Shown here one piece after another: positions 6,714 through 15,108 of a stretch of 22,029 nt of DNA (the first letter of the stretch is position 1; each line of letters begins with the position of its first letter). Origin of the DNA: Oscillospiraceae bacterium (GTDB taxonomy: Bacteria; Bacillota; Clostridia; Oscillospirales; Ruminococcaceae). Both the position numbers and the translations under genes were made by a program. Below the pieces are notes generated by a model that was not told where the DNA came from, did no database searches, and was given only the letters and a program-made list of their open reading frames with translations. The stretch spans positions 1 to 22,029 of the forward strand of contig JAEDDN010000012.1 of the NCBI GenBank assembly GCA_016298065.1, written 5' to 3'.

Positions 6714-8594
6714 TTAAAACGTCCTTTCTTGTTTTGATTTTTTATCTTTTAATATAAGCGCAAAGCCATATTTACTAAGGGTAATTGTATCGCCCGAATC
6801 TTTGCCGTTTAACAGTATAAGCTCTTCGGATTTTTTGTTGTATTTGAAGGTATATTCCGCTTCTGAAGCATTGGCGATTATCGTTGCGACAGAGTTTTTG
6901 TTTTTCCTTGTAAGTATAAGAGCATTAGTAGAGTCTAAGCTTTTTACATCGCCCGTTTTAAGAGCAGGTGAGCTTAGTTTAATCTTGGCTAAGTTTTTTA
7001 CAAATTCTCTTAACTCGCTGTCAGTTTTCTCCCAGTCAAAAGCACGGCGGTTAAACGGGTCTTCAAAGCCCTGCATACCTATTTCGTCGCCGTAATATAT
7101 ACAAGGACACCCCGGCAAAACAAACTGCAAAAACATAGCAAGCTTTAATTTTGGGAGCGCTTTATTTAATAAATCCTCGCTTAAAGTAAAATAAGCCTTT
7201 TCGTCACGGGTAAGGCCCCGGTTTTCATTTCCCAAAACGGTAAGTATTCGCATAGTGTCGTGGGTGGAAAGGCTATTCATTAAGCAGTCCAGCGCAGGTT
7301 TCGGGTAGTTTTCCGCTATGGTCATAACCGTATCGGCAAGCTTAAGGTGAGTGATTTCGCCCTTTACATAAGCGATTATAGCGTCCTTATACGGATAATT
7401 CATAGTGCAGTCAAGCTCCATATTGGTAAAATACTTTCTGCGCACGCCGTATGAAATTTTATTGGAGGCGTCCTCCCACACTTCGCCTATAATTAAGGCG
7501 TCTTTGTTTATCTGTTTTACTTTTTTCCTCAAACGATGTATAAATTCGTCGGGCAGCTCGTCTGCAACGTCGAGTCTAAAGCCGTCTGCGCCTAAATTAA
7601 GCCAGTGCGCTACGACGCTGTCGTCATTTTCTATAATATAGTCAAGGTAGTTTTCGTCAAGCTCGTTTACGCAAGGCAGAGTATTGATACCCCACCACGA
7701 AACATAGCCGTCCTTATTATTACCGTCAAACTGATACCAGCTTCTGTACGGGGAGTTTTGGTTATGATATGCACCCCCGCCGAACCTGTTCAGTTTATCA
7801 AAATAAATACTTTCTGACCCCGTATGCGAAAAAACTCCGTCAAGGATAATTTTTATATTAAGCTCGTGAGCTTTTTTACAAAGCGAACAAAAATCCTTTT
7901 CGTCGCCTAAAAGTGGGTCAATTCTCTTGTAATCGGCAGTATCGTATCGGTGGTTTGAAAACGCCATAAACACAGGGTTTAAATAAATAACGCCTACGCC
8001 TAAATCCTTTATATAGTCAAGTTTTTTTTCTATACCCTTTAAATTTCCGCCGAAAAAGTCATTGTTTAGGATAATGCCTTCGTGGTTCGGGCGGTATTCG
8101 GGGGTATCGGACCAGTTTTCGTGTATATAAAAGGGCGGTATTTTATCTGATATGTCTGTGTCACCGTATTTATAAAAGCGGTCGGGAAAAATCTGATACA
8201 TAACCTTACCCTTAAAGTCCTCGGGCGTTTCAAACTCCTTGTCATAACAGCTAAGCTGCCATTTATCACCGCAGTTTATGCCCACCTCGTCAAAACCGCA
8301 TTTATAAAGCTCAAACTCCTCATGTGCGGTAATTACCTTAAAATAATAAAAGTAAAGTCCGCATTCGGACAGTGTAAAATCCACGTTGTAACAGTCGTAG
8401 CCGTCTACAAGGTCGAAAAAATCCATCTTAAAGGTATTTAGGATTTTTTCATCATCGCTTTTAATGCAAAGATACATTTCAATAACAGTACAGCTTCTGG
8501 GTATTTTCACCGCAACGGTACATTTTTCGCCCTTTTTAAGACAGCCGAAAGGCTTTTTATATTCTTCTGATTTACTGTCGTATAGAATATTCAT
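6714..8594 (-). CDS. Cytoplasmic GH13 enzyme, neopullulanase / cyclomaltodextrinase type
   Basis: Retaining alpha-glucan hydrolase, 626 residues. An N-terminal beta-rich domain (about 1-120) precedes the TIM barrel, as in the GH13 neopullulanase / maltogenic amylase group. The barrel begins at GKVMYQIFPDRF. Conserved region I is DGVFSHTG (252-259), region II GFRLDVADELP (nucleophile Asp342), region III IIGEVWED (acid/base Glu371), and region IV STHDT (Asp446). No signal peptide is present, so the likely substrates are cytoplasmic malto-oligosaccharides or glycogen limit dextrins. I chose ATG at 8594 (ACGGAG 10 bases upstream) over the in-frame TTG at 8615, which has no ribosome site. A terminator lies just upstream. 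Exact specificity cannot be read from sequence. Confidence 0.88.
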   Translation of the reverse strand: MNILYDSKSEEYKKPFGCLKKGEKCTVAVKIPRSCTVIEMYLCIKSDDEKILNTFKMDFFDLVDGYDCYNVDFTLSECGLYFYYFKVITAHEEFELYKCGFDEVGINCGDKWQLSCYDKEFETPEDFKGKVMYQIFPDRFYKYGDTDISDKIPPFYIHENWSDTPEYRPNHEGIILNNDFFGGNLKGIEKKLDYIKDLGVGVIYLNPVFMAFSNHRYDTADYKRIDPLLGDEKDFCSLCKKAHELNIKIILDGVFSHTGSESIYFDKLNRFGGGAYHNQNSPYRSWYQFDGNNKDGYVSWWGINTLPCVNELDENYLDYIIENDDSVVAHWLNLGADGFRLDVADELPDEFIHRLRKKVKQINKDALIIGEVWEDASNKISYGVRRKYFTNMELDCTMNYPYKDAIIAYVKGEITHLKLADTVMTIAENYPKPALDCLMNSLSTHDTMRILTVLGNENRGLTRDEKAYFTLSEDLLNKALPKLKLAMFLQFVLPGCPCIYYGDEIGMQGFEDPFNRRAFDWEKTDSELREFVKNLAKIKLSSPALKTGDVKSLDSTNALILTRKNKNSVATIIANASEAEYTFKYNKKSEELILLNGKDSGDTITLSKYGFALILKDKKSKQERTF

Positions 8595-8613
8595 AAAGAA
8601 ATGGCTCCGTTTC

Positions 8614-8651
8614 AAAAATTAAGAGCAAGGAAAAATCCGTTGCTCTTAATT
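8614..8651 (-). terminator. Intrinsic terminator after glgP
   Basis: Perfect 12-bp stem on the minus strand (AATTAAGAGCAA / TTGCTCTTAATT) with GGA/TCC able to extend the pairing inside the loop, followed by TTTTTG. It starts 11 bases after the glgP stop and ends about 20 bases before the GH13 start codon. Confidence 0.85.
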
Positions 8652-8661
8652 TAAGTTTAAT

Positions 8662-11085
8662 TTACTTAACCGATTTTGTATACCAAATGTTGTCGGAATA
8701 CTGTTTAATTGCACGGTCGGAAGAGAAAAGTCCTGCCTTTGCGATGTTAACAAGTGACATATTGGTGAATTTATGTCTGTCGGTATAGGTTTCGCCGACA
8801 ACTCTTTGAGCATTTACATAAGACTCAAAATCAGCTAAGGTCATATATGCGTCGGCAACGCCGTAGGCGTTTGTAAGCAAGGATTTATATATATCCTCAA
8901 ACTTTGAGCCCAGCTCGCCCGAGATTAACATATTTAATACATTCTTTAACTCGTAGTTATTATTAAAATAATAGCTTGGGTTATAGCCGTTTTTCCAAAG
9001 CTGTTCTACTTCGGGAGCAGTGAGGCCGAATAAGAATATGTTGTTATCGCCGACCTGCTCGTGTATCTCAACATTTGCGCCGTCAAGAGTACCGATAGTT
9101 ACTGCGCCGTTAATCATAAGCTTCATATTACCTGTACCCGAAGCTTCCTTACCTGCAATGGAAATTTGCTCCGAAATATCGGCGGCAGGTATAATAATTT
9201 CCGCTAAGGAAACCTTGTAATCCTCGATAAATACTACCTTTATTTTGTCACGAACATCGTGGTCGTTATTTACCTTGTTTGCTACAGCGTGAATTAAATG
9301 GATAATCTGCTTTGCCATAATATATCCCGAAGAAGCCTTTGCCGCAAAGATAAAGGTACGAGGCGGTATATCAAGGTTTGGATTTTCCTTTAGCTTTCTG
9401 TACATATAAAGGATATTGAGCACATTTAAAAGCTGGCGCTTATATTCGTGCAGACGCTTTATCTGTACGTCAAAGATAGACGTCGGGTCGATATTTATGC
9501 CGTTTGCCTTTGAAACGTAATCGGCAAGACGCTCTTTGTTGTGCAGCTTAACACGTCTTAATTCGCTTAAGGTATCCTTGTCGTCGTAAAATTCCAAAAG
9601 GTTTTCGAGGGCGGTTGCGTCACGGGTAAACTCATCGCCGATTTTGTCAATAAGCAGTTTCGTAAGCTCAGGGTTTGACTGACACAGCCAACGACGGTAA
9701 GCGATACCGTTTGTTACGTTTGTAAACTTAGACTTGTCGATATTGTAATAATCCTTAAAGATGCTGGTGGTGAGAATATCGCTGTGAAGCTTTGATACGC
9801 CGTTTATTTTGTGTACGCAGGCAAGACAAAGGTTAGCCATTCTCACTTCGCCGTTAGCGATAATTGCCATATAGTCTATCTTTGCAACGTCGCCCGGATA
9901 AATCTTATTTAAGGCGGCTACAAGTCTGCGGTTTATCTCGCATACGAGCTGATAAATTCTCGGAAGCTGGTCTTTAAAAAGATGTTCCGGCCAGCGTTCG
10001 AGAGCCTCGCTCATAACGGTGTGGTTTGTATAAGCGAGAGTTTTACTTGTTATATCCCAAGCGGTATCCCATTCGTAGCCGTAATCGTCCAAGAGTATTC
10101 TCATAAGCTCAGGCACGCACAAAGCAGGGTGAGTGTCGTTTATGTGAATAGCTACTTTGTCTGCGAGGTTATCTAAAGTGCCGTATTTTTTAACGTGATT
10201 TGAAATGATGCTCTGAAGCGAAGCAGATACCAAAAGGTATTGTTGCTTTAAGCGAAGTGTTTTTCCGTCAAGGTGGTCGTCGGCAGGGTATAAAATCTTT
10301 GTGATAGCCTCAGCCATAGTGTTTTCCTCCAAGGCCTTTACATAGTCGCCTCTGGAGAAGGCTGACATATCAAGGCTGTTTGGAGATTTAGCGCCCCAAA
10401 GTACGAGCTTATTTACTGCGTTTGTGTCATATCCGGAAATAAGCATATCATAGGGGATAGCGATAACAGGGCTGTAGTCTACATGATTTACCGAAAGCTT
10501 GCCGTTTTCATCAAAATGTTCTTCTATTCTTCCGCCGAACTTAACCTCAAAGGATTCGTCCTGGCGGGGAATAAGCCAAACATCGCCCATATTGAGCCAG
10601 TCATCAGGAAATTCCATCTGCCAGCCGTCTACGATTTTTTGCTTAAATATTCCGAATTCATATCTTATTGAAAAGCCGGTAGCGGGAATTGACATAGTAG
10701 TCATTGAATCCATATAGCAAGAGGCAAGACGACCCAAGCCGCCGTTTCCAAGACCTGCGTCAGGCTCTAATTCGTATAAATCCTTTATATTAACCTTATA
10801 GTCGCCGAGTGCTTCGATAAAGGCTTCTTCAAGACCTAAATTATAAAGGTTATTGTGAAGCGAGGTACCTACAAGAAATTCCATAGACATATAGTATACC
10901 TGCTTTGACTTTTCTTTTCTGTATTGATCGTGGAAGGTCTTTCTCTTTTTGCTTAAAATATCCCTTACCGTTAGACATACCGTTTTATAGGTTTGTTGAA
11001 TAGTTGCCTCATCTAAGTAGCAACCGAAGTTTTCGAGACTTTTGTTGTTTAAAAGCTCGATTATTTGCTGTTTGTCATAGTTCAC
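8662..11085 (-). CDS. glgP: Glycogen / alpha-glucan phosphorylase
   Basis: GT35 enzyme that releases glucose-1-phosphate from alpha-1,4-glucan ends, using pyridoxal phosphate. About 807 residues, normal for bacterial phosphorylases. Visible family segments include DAGLGNGGLGRLASCYMDS (112-130 of the long frame), IHINDTHPA, and the PLP motif EASGTGNMKLMINGA with the cofactor lysine near residue 655. The open frame starts at a TTG at 11094, only one base after AAAGGA. I prefer GTG at 11085 (spacing 10); TTG at 11088 is also possible. A separate AT-rich promoter region lies between glgA and this gene. Confidence 0.96.
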   Translation of the reverse strand: MNYDKQQIIELLNNKSLENFGCYLDEATIQQTYKTVCLTVRDILSKKRKTFHDQYRKEKSKQVYYMSMEFLVGTSLHNNLYNLGLEEAFIEALGDYKVNIKDLYELEPDAGLGNGGLGRLASCYMDSMTTMSIPATGFSIRYEFGIFKQKIVDGWQMEFPDDWLNMGDVWLIPRQDESFEVKFGGRIEEHFDENGKLSVNHVDYSPVIAIPYDMLISGYDTNAVNKLVLWGAKSPNSLDMSAFSRGDYVKALEENTMAEAITKILYPADDHLDGKTLRLKQQYLLVSASLQSIISNHVKKYGTLDNLADKVAIHINDTHPALCVPELMRILLDDYGYEWDTAWDITSKTLAYTNHTVMSEALERWPEHLFKDQLPRIYQLVCEINRRLVAALNKIYPGDVAKIDYMAIIANGEVRMANLCLACVHKINGVSKLHSDILTTSIFKDYYNIDKSKFTNVTNGIAYRRWLCQSNPELTKLLIDKIGDEFTRDATALENLLEFYDDKDTLSELRRVKLHNKERLADYVSKANGINIDPTSIFDVQIKRLHEYKRQLLNVLNILYMYRKLKENPNLDIPPRTFIFAAKASSGYIMAKQIIHLIHAVANKVNNDHDVRDKIKVVFIEDYKVSLAEIIIPAADISEQISIAGKEASGTGNMKLMINGAVTIGTLDGANVEIHEQVGDNNIFLFGLTAPEVEQLWKNGYNPSYYFNNNYELKNVLNMLISGELGSKFEDIYKSLLTNAYGVADAYMTLADFESYVNAQRVVGETYTDRHKFTNMSLVNIAKAGLFSSDRAIKQYSDNIWYTKSVK

Positions 11086-11124
11086 CAAAATCAAATCCTT
11101 TGTTAGCTTATAAGTATATATTTA

Positions 11125-11186
11125 TATTGTATTATATTTGGTACATAAATACAATAAATATATAATATTTTTGTATATATTCACAA
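11125..11186 (-). promoter_or_regulatory. AT-rich promoter region of glgP with inverted repeat
   Basis: Two possible promoters are seen on the minus strand: TTTATT (11153-11158), 16 bases, TATAAT (11131-11136), and TTGTGA (11181-11186), 16 bases, TATATA (11159-11164). A perfect 9-bp inverted repeat TATTGTATT / AATACAATA (11125-11133 and 11148-11156) brackets the first one and could be an operator. The high A+T content makes chance matches likely. Confidence 0.4.
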
Positions 11187-11203
11187 AATGTTATCTGACC
11201 GCA

Positions 11204-12631
11204 TTAAAGATTATTATATAGATTTAAATATTCCTTTACAGGCTCCTTCCAGCTACTGTCGTAGGTCATAATGTTTTTCATTATGGTTTTGCGCTTTTCG
11301 GTATCTTTTATAAACTCAATCGCATTGTTTACCGAGTGGAGCATATCGTGCGCATTAAATAGCTTAAAGGTAAAGCCTCTGCCCTCCATAGTTTCGGGAT
11401 TTATGGCAGGTACGGTATCAAAAAGACCGCCGGTTTCACGCACTATAGGTATTGTACCGTAACGCATTGAGATAAGCTGTGAAAGTCCGCACGGCTCGCA
11501 TTGTGACGGCATTAAGAATAAATCTGCGCCTGCATAGAGCTGATTTGCCAGCACGGGATCAAATAAAATATTGGCTGACATCTTATCGGGGTGCTCCCAA
11601 GCAAGACGCCTAAACAGATTTTCAAAGCGTTCGTCGCCCGTGCCGATAACTACAAGCTGAATAGGCAGGTTCATCAAATCCCCTGCGACATACTCAACAA
11701 GGTCGATACCCTTATGGGCAACAAGCCTTGTTATCATACCTATCATAACTGTGTCGGCGGATTGAGGAAGCCCCAACTTTTCCTGCAAAGCCAGCTTATT
11801 TTTAAGTTTGCCGTTTAAATCGCCCGGCTTAAAGTTTTTAAACAGTGATGAGTCGGTTTGAGGGTTATATAAATCGGTGTCGATTCCGTTTACGATACCC
11901 GCAAGCTTATATGAATACTGTTGGAGTATATTCTCAAGACCGTGCGCAAAATATGCGTGACGGATTTCAAAGGAATAGGTTTTAGATACGGTACTTACTT
12001 TATCCGAAACCACTATAGCTGCTTTCATAAAGTTTATACAGTCGTCATAGGTCATAGTGCCCATCCAGTCGTCAGGCAGACCTAAAACATCACCGAAAAA
12101 GTCAAACGGCATTTTACCCTGATACTCAATATTATGTATGGTAAACAGAGTTTTTATACCCTTGTACTCTTCACGGTAGCCGTAAAACGCCCTTAAAAAT
12201 ACGGGTACTAAGGCTGTCTGCCAGTCGTTACAGTGAATGACGTCCGGATAAAAATCTATATAGGCTAAGGCTTCCAAAACTGCACGGCTGAAATAAGAGA
12301 ATCTTTCACCGTCGTCGTAATAGCCGTAAGCCGAGTCTCTTAAAAAGTAATATTCGTTGTCCACAAAATAATAGGTCAAATTTGATTTTTTGGTGGTAGC
12401 CTTAAATATACCGCAGTGTTGTAAGCGCCAAGAAACAGGCACTGCAAAGCTTGCGATAAACTCTATATCCCAGTCGGGATTTTCTTTTATCTTTTTATAG
12501 TAGGGAATTATAACTGCAATTTCTACGTCTTTATTGTTTGCAAGCTCATTCGGCAAAGCGTAAGCAACGTCGCCCAAACCGCCTGTTTTTAAATAGGGAG
12601 CCGCCTCGCTTGAAGCAAATAATATTTTCAT
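11204..12631 (-). CDS. glgA: Glycogen synthase (ADP-glucose type)
   Basis: GT5 enzyme that extends alpha-1,4-glucan chains from ADP-glucose. 475 residues, the usual length. The ADP-glucose binding motif KTGGLGDVAYALP is at 15-27. Other family blocks are present: FTIHNIEYQG, GIVNGIDTDLYNP, and the C-terminal MPSQCEPCGLSQLISMRYGTIPIVRETGGL, which holds the GT-B Glu motif. The ATG has AAAGGA 8 bases upstream. It follows glgD by 128 bases containing a hairpin, so its level may be partly uncoupled from glgBCD. Confidence 0.97.
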   Translation of the reverse strand: MKILFASSEAAPYLKTGGLGDVAYALPNELANNKDVEIAVIIPYYKKIKENPDWDIEFIASFAVPVSWRLQHCGIFKATTKKSNLTYYFVDNEYYFLRDSAYGYYDDGERFSYFSRAVLEALAYIDFYPDVIHCNDWQTALVPVFLRAFYGYREEYKGIKTLFTIHNIEYQGKMPFDFFGDVLGLPDDWMGTMTYDDCINFMKAAIVVSDKVSTVSKTYSFEIRHAYFAHGLENILQQYSYKLAGIVNGIDTDLYNPQTDSSLFKNFKPGDLNGKLKNKLALQEKLGLPQSADTVMIGMITRLVAHKGIDLVEYVAGDLMNLPIQLVVIGTGDERFENLFRRLAWEHPDKMSANILFDPVLANQLYAGADLFLMPSQCEPCGLSQLISMRYGTIPIVRETGGLFDTVPAINPETMEGRGFTFKLFNAHDMLHSVNNAIEFIKDTEKRKTIMKNIMTYDSSWKEPVKEYLNLYNNL

Positions 12632-12693
12632 ATTTACGTTCCTTTCTGTTTTGTGTAGCGTCCTTTAATAAGTCTCTTATATGCAAACACAAA

Positions 12694-12733
12694 CCAAAAG
12701 CCCGTTTTCCTTAAAGGGTAAAAGGGTTTTTGG
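12694..12733 (-). terminator. Imperfect hairpin between glgD and glgA
   Basis: On the minus strand CCAAAAACCC pairs with GGGCTTTTGG (one A-C mismatch), and partly complementary TTTT...AAAA bases extend it inside. A loose T-rich tail (TTTGTGTTTG) follows. It begins about 27 bases after the glgD stop. No clear promoter for glgA lies after it, so partial termination with read-through into glgA is the likely effect. Confidence 0.5.
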
Positions 12734-12759
12734 CTTGATGCTATTTTGGGGCAAATACC

Positions 12760-13878
12760 TTAAACTGTTCTGCCCTTTGGTATAATTTCAGGCTTGATTT
12801 CAGCGCCGATTAAGGTTGTGCCCTCGGTTATTACTACGTTTTTATCTATGATAGAATATTCCACCTTAGCGTCTTTTGATACAACCGAACCCTGCATAAT
12901 AATGCTGTTTTTAACAACTGCGCCTTCTTCAATGGTAACATCTCTGAAGATAACAGAATTTTCGACATATCCCTTTATAATACAGCCGTCTGCGATAAGG
13001 CAGTTGTTTGTAACGCTCGACTCACTGTAGAAGGTAGGCGCTTCGTCACGGACTTTAGTGTAAATCGGGTTTTCGGGGTTAAACAAATCGTTTCTTACAT
13101 CTGCGTCAAGACACGCCATATTGTTTTTAAAGTAAGAAGCAACGTCTTTGTTTCTCAAAACCGTACCGTTAAACTCGAAAATGTTTATGTCAAGTGTACC
13201 CTCGTTAAAGGCGGCTTGCAAAAGGTCTCTTTCAAAGTGGAAATGTCCTCTTGCAACACATTCCTTTACCGAGTTTATGAGATACTGCTTGTCAACTATA
13301 TACATTCCCATACCGAGCAGGTTTTTCTCGTCAAAGGTGGTATCGATAAGTATATCGTTTGCCTTTGAATTTTCGTCGGCGCTTAAAACAAGAGGCATTA
13401 TTTCGCCGTCGTAGTTAGGCTTTTGCCTGTTTGCAATAACCGTAACCTTAGCTCCCGACTTCTTGTGCGCTTTTAATACCTTTTGATAGTCTATGTTGCA
13501 AAGCAGGTTTGAATCGGAAAGCAAAACATATTCGGGTTTGCCTCTATGTAAAAAGGTGGACGCTCCGCTTAAAGCCTCTAATTTACCTCTGTAAACTCCG
13601 CTTTGACCGAGGTTAAAGGGAGGAAGTATGAAAAGACCTGAATCCTTGCGGTTTAAGTCCCATTCCGAACAGCTTCCCAAGTGGTCCATAAGCGACTGAT
13701 AGTTATGCTTTGTGATAACTCCGATGGTGGTGATATCGGAGTTAACCATATTTGAAAGCACAAAGTCTATATGTCTGTATCTTCCGCCAAAGGGTAGGGA
13801 AGCGGAGGTTCTGTGCTCAGTCAGGTCGCCGAGCGACGAATCATATATGTTTGAAAAAACGATACCAATAATGTTCAC
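12760..13878 (-). CDS. glgD: GlgD, non-catalytic partner subunit of ADP-glucose pyrophosphorylase
   Basis: Paralogue of GlgC found in Firmicutes. In Geobacillus stearothermophilus GlgD is inactive alone and raises the activity of GlgC. The 372 residues keep the shared core (SLPFGGRYRHIDFVLSNMVNS, 28-47) and the left-handed beta-helix with hexapeptide repeats near the end. The nucleotide-binding GGxGxRL loop is replaced by FSNIYDSSLGDL (8-19), and the GDH seen in GlgC is SDS (121-123). This supports a regulatory role. The start is GTG with AGGTGA 6 bases upstream, 15 bases after glgC. Confidence 0.95.
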   Translation of the reverse strand: MNIIGIVFSNIYDSSLGDLTEHRTSASLPFGGRYRHIDFVLSNMVNSDITTIGVITKHNYQSLMDHLGSCSEWDLNRKDSGLFILPPFNLGQSGVYRGKLEALSGASTFLHRGKPEYVLLSDSNLLCNIDYQKVLKAHKKSGAKVTVIANRQKPNYDGEIMPLVLSADENSKANDILIDTTFDEKNLLGMGMYIVDKQYLINSVKECVARGHFHFERDLLQAAFNEGTLDINIFEFNGTVLRNKDVASYFKNNMACLDADVRNDLFNPENPIYTKVRDEAPTFYSESSVTNNCLIADGCIIKGYVENSVIFRDVTIEEGAVVKNSIIMQGSVVSKDAKVEYSIIDKNVVITEGTTLIGAEIKPEIIPKGRTV

Positions 13879-13893
13879 TTTACATCACCTGCT

Positions 13894-15081
13894 TTATACA
13901 ATTTCTTTTGGATCAATTACTTTGTCTTGTTCGATTGTCTTTCCTGTACCGACAACGCTTATTCCCCAGCCGCTTATTTCGGAAGCAGGGGATTTTCCTA
14001 CTCTTGCGTTTTTGCCGATAGTAACGTGTTCTCCGATTATTGCATATTCGATAACTGCGCCTTCTTCGATAACCGTATCGGGCATTATTACGCTGTGGTT
14101 TATATACGCACCCTTGCCTATAGTACAGCCTGTTGAAATAATGCTGTGGTCAACCTTGCCTTCGACAACGCACCCCTCGGATACAAGCGAGTGCTCAGCA
14201 CTTCCCGAAGGAGCCATATAGCAAGGAGGCTTAGCGTAGTTACGGGCATAGATTTTAAAGCTCTTATCCTTTAATTCAAAGCCTACCGAGTCGTCGATAA
14301 GATCCATATTTGCCTGCCATAAGCTTTCGATTGTTCCTACGTCTTTCCAATAGCCCTTAAACGGATAAGCAAACATTCTCTGATTGTCCTTTAAGAGTGC
14401 AGGCAATACGTTTTTACCGAAATCGTTGTCAGACTCGGGATTATTTTCGTCCTCGATAAGATATTTTTTAAGCACCTTCCAAGTGAAGATGTATATACCC
14501 ATTGAAGCGTTGGTGCATTTTGGATGTTCGGGTTTTTCCTCAAACTCATATATAGAGTTATCTTCGTTTGTGTTTATTATACCGAAGCGGGAAGCTTCTT
14601 TTAAAGGCACGTCGATAACAGCTATTGTGCAGTCTGATTCTTTTTCTATATGATAAGCTAACATTTCATCGTAGTTCATCTTATAGATGTGGTCACCCGA
14701 AAGGATAAGCACATATTCGGGGTTATACATATCTATAAAGGGAATATTCTGATAAATTGCATTTGCAGTACCCTTATACCATTCGGATTTTTCGCTCTTT
14801 GCATAAGGCGGTAAAACGTGAGCGCCGCCGAAGTTGCGATTTAAGCCCCAAGGCTGTCCGTTCCCGATGTAGTTGTTTAGTACCAAAGGCTGATACTGTG
14901 TGAGAATACCTACCGTGTCAATTCCTGAGTTAACGCAGTTTGACAGAGGGAAATCTATAATGCGGTATTTGCCGCCAAAAGGCACTGCAGGCTTTGCAAT
15001 ATCGGCCGTAAGTACCTTAAGCCTGCTTCCTTGTCCTCCTGCCAGTAGCATAGCGATACAATTCTTTCGTCTTTTTAACAT
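13894..15081 (-). CDS. glgC: Glucose-1-phosphate adenylyltransferase, catalytic subunit
   Basis: Makes ADP-glucose and pyrophosphate from ATP and glucose-1-phosphate, the committed step in bacterial glycogen synthesis. 395 residues. The N-terminal nucleotidyltransferase loop LAGGQGSRL is at 13-21, followed by KPAVPFGGKYRIIDFPLSN. SGDHIYKM (128-135) holds the metal-binding Asp130, and FEEKP is intact. The C-terminal beta-helix carries repeats such as VIEEGAVIEYAIIGEHVTIGKNARVG. A strong AAGGAGG site lies 9 bases before the ATG. It follows glgB by 27 bases and likely works as a GlgC-GlgD complex with the next gene. Confidence 0.98.
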   Translation of the reverse strand: MLKRRKNCIAMLLAGGQGSRLKVLTADIAKPAVPFGGKYRIIDFPLSNCVNSGIDTVGILTQYQPLVLNNYIGNGQPWGLNRNFGGAHVLPPYAKSEKSEWYKGTANAIYQNIPFIDMYNPEYVLILSGDHIYKMNYDEMLAYHIEKESDCTIAVIDVPLKEASRFGIINTNEDNSIYEFEEKPEHPKCTNASMGIYIFTWKVLKKYLIEDENNPESDNDFGKNVLPALLKDNQRMFAYPFKGYWKDVGTIESLWQANMDLIDDSVGFELKDKSFKIYARNYAKPPCYMAPSGSAEHSLVSEGCVVEGKVDHSIISTGCTIGKGAYINHSVIMPDTVIEEGAVIEYAIIGEHVTIGKNARVGKSPASEISGWGISVVGTGKTIEQDKVIDPKEIV

Positions 15082-15108
15082 TTATATTAACCTCCTTGAG
15101 AATAGTAT

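Noticed and set aside
8595..8615. TTG start for the GH13 protein.
   Set aside because: No ribosome site precedes it, and it lies in the tail of the glgP terminator.
13712..14221. 169-codon plus-strand frame across glgC/glgD.
   Set aside because: It is antisense to two well-conserved genes and spans their junction; composition follows the opposite strand.
12760..15081. GlgC and GlgD as a tandem duplication of one active enzyme.
   Set aside because: The active-site loops differ consistently and match the known GlgC/GlgD split, so it is an old functional pair rather than a recent duplication.
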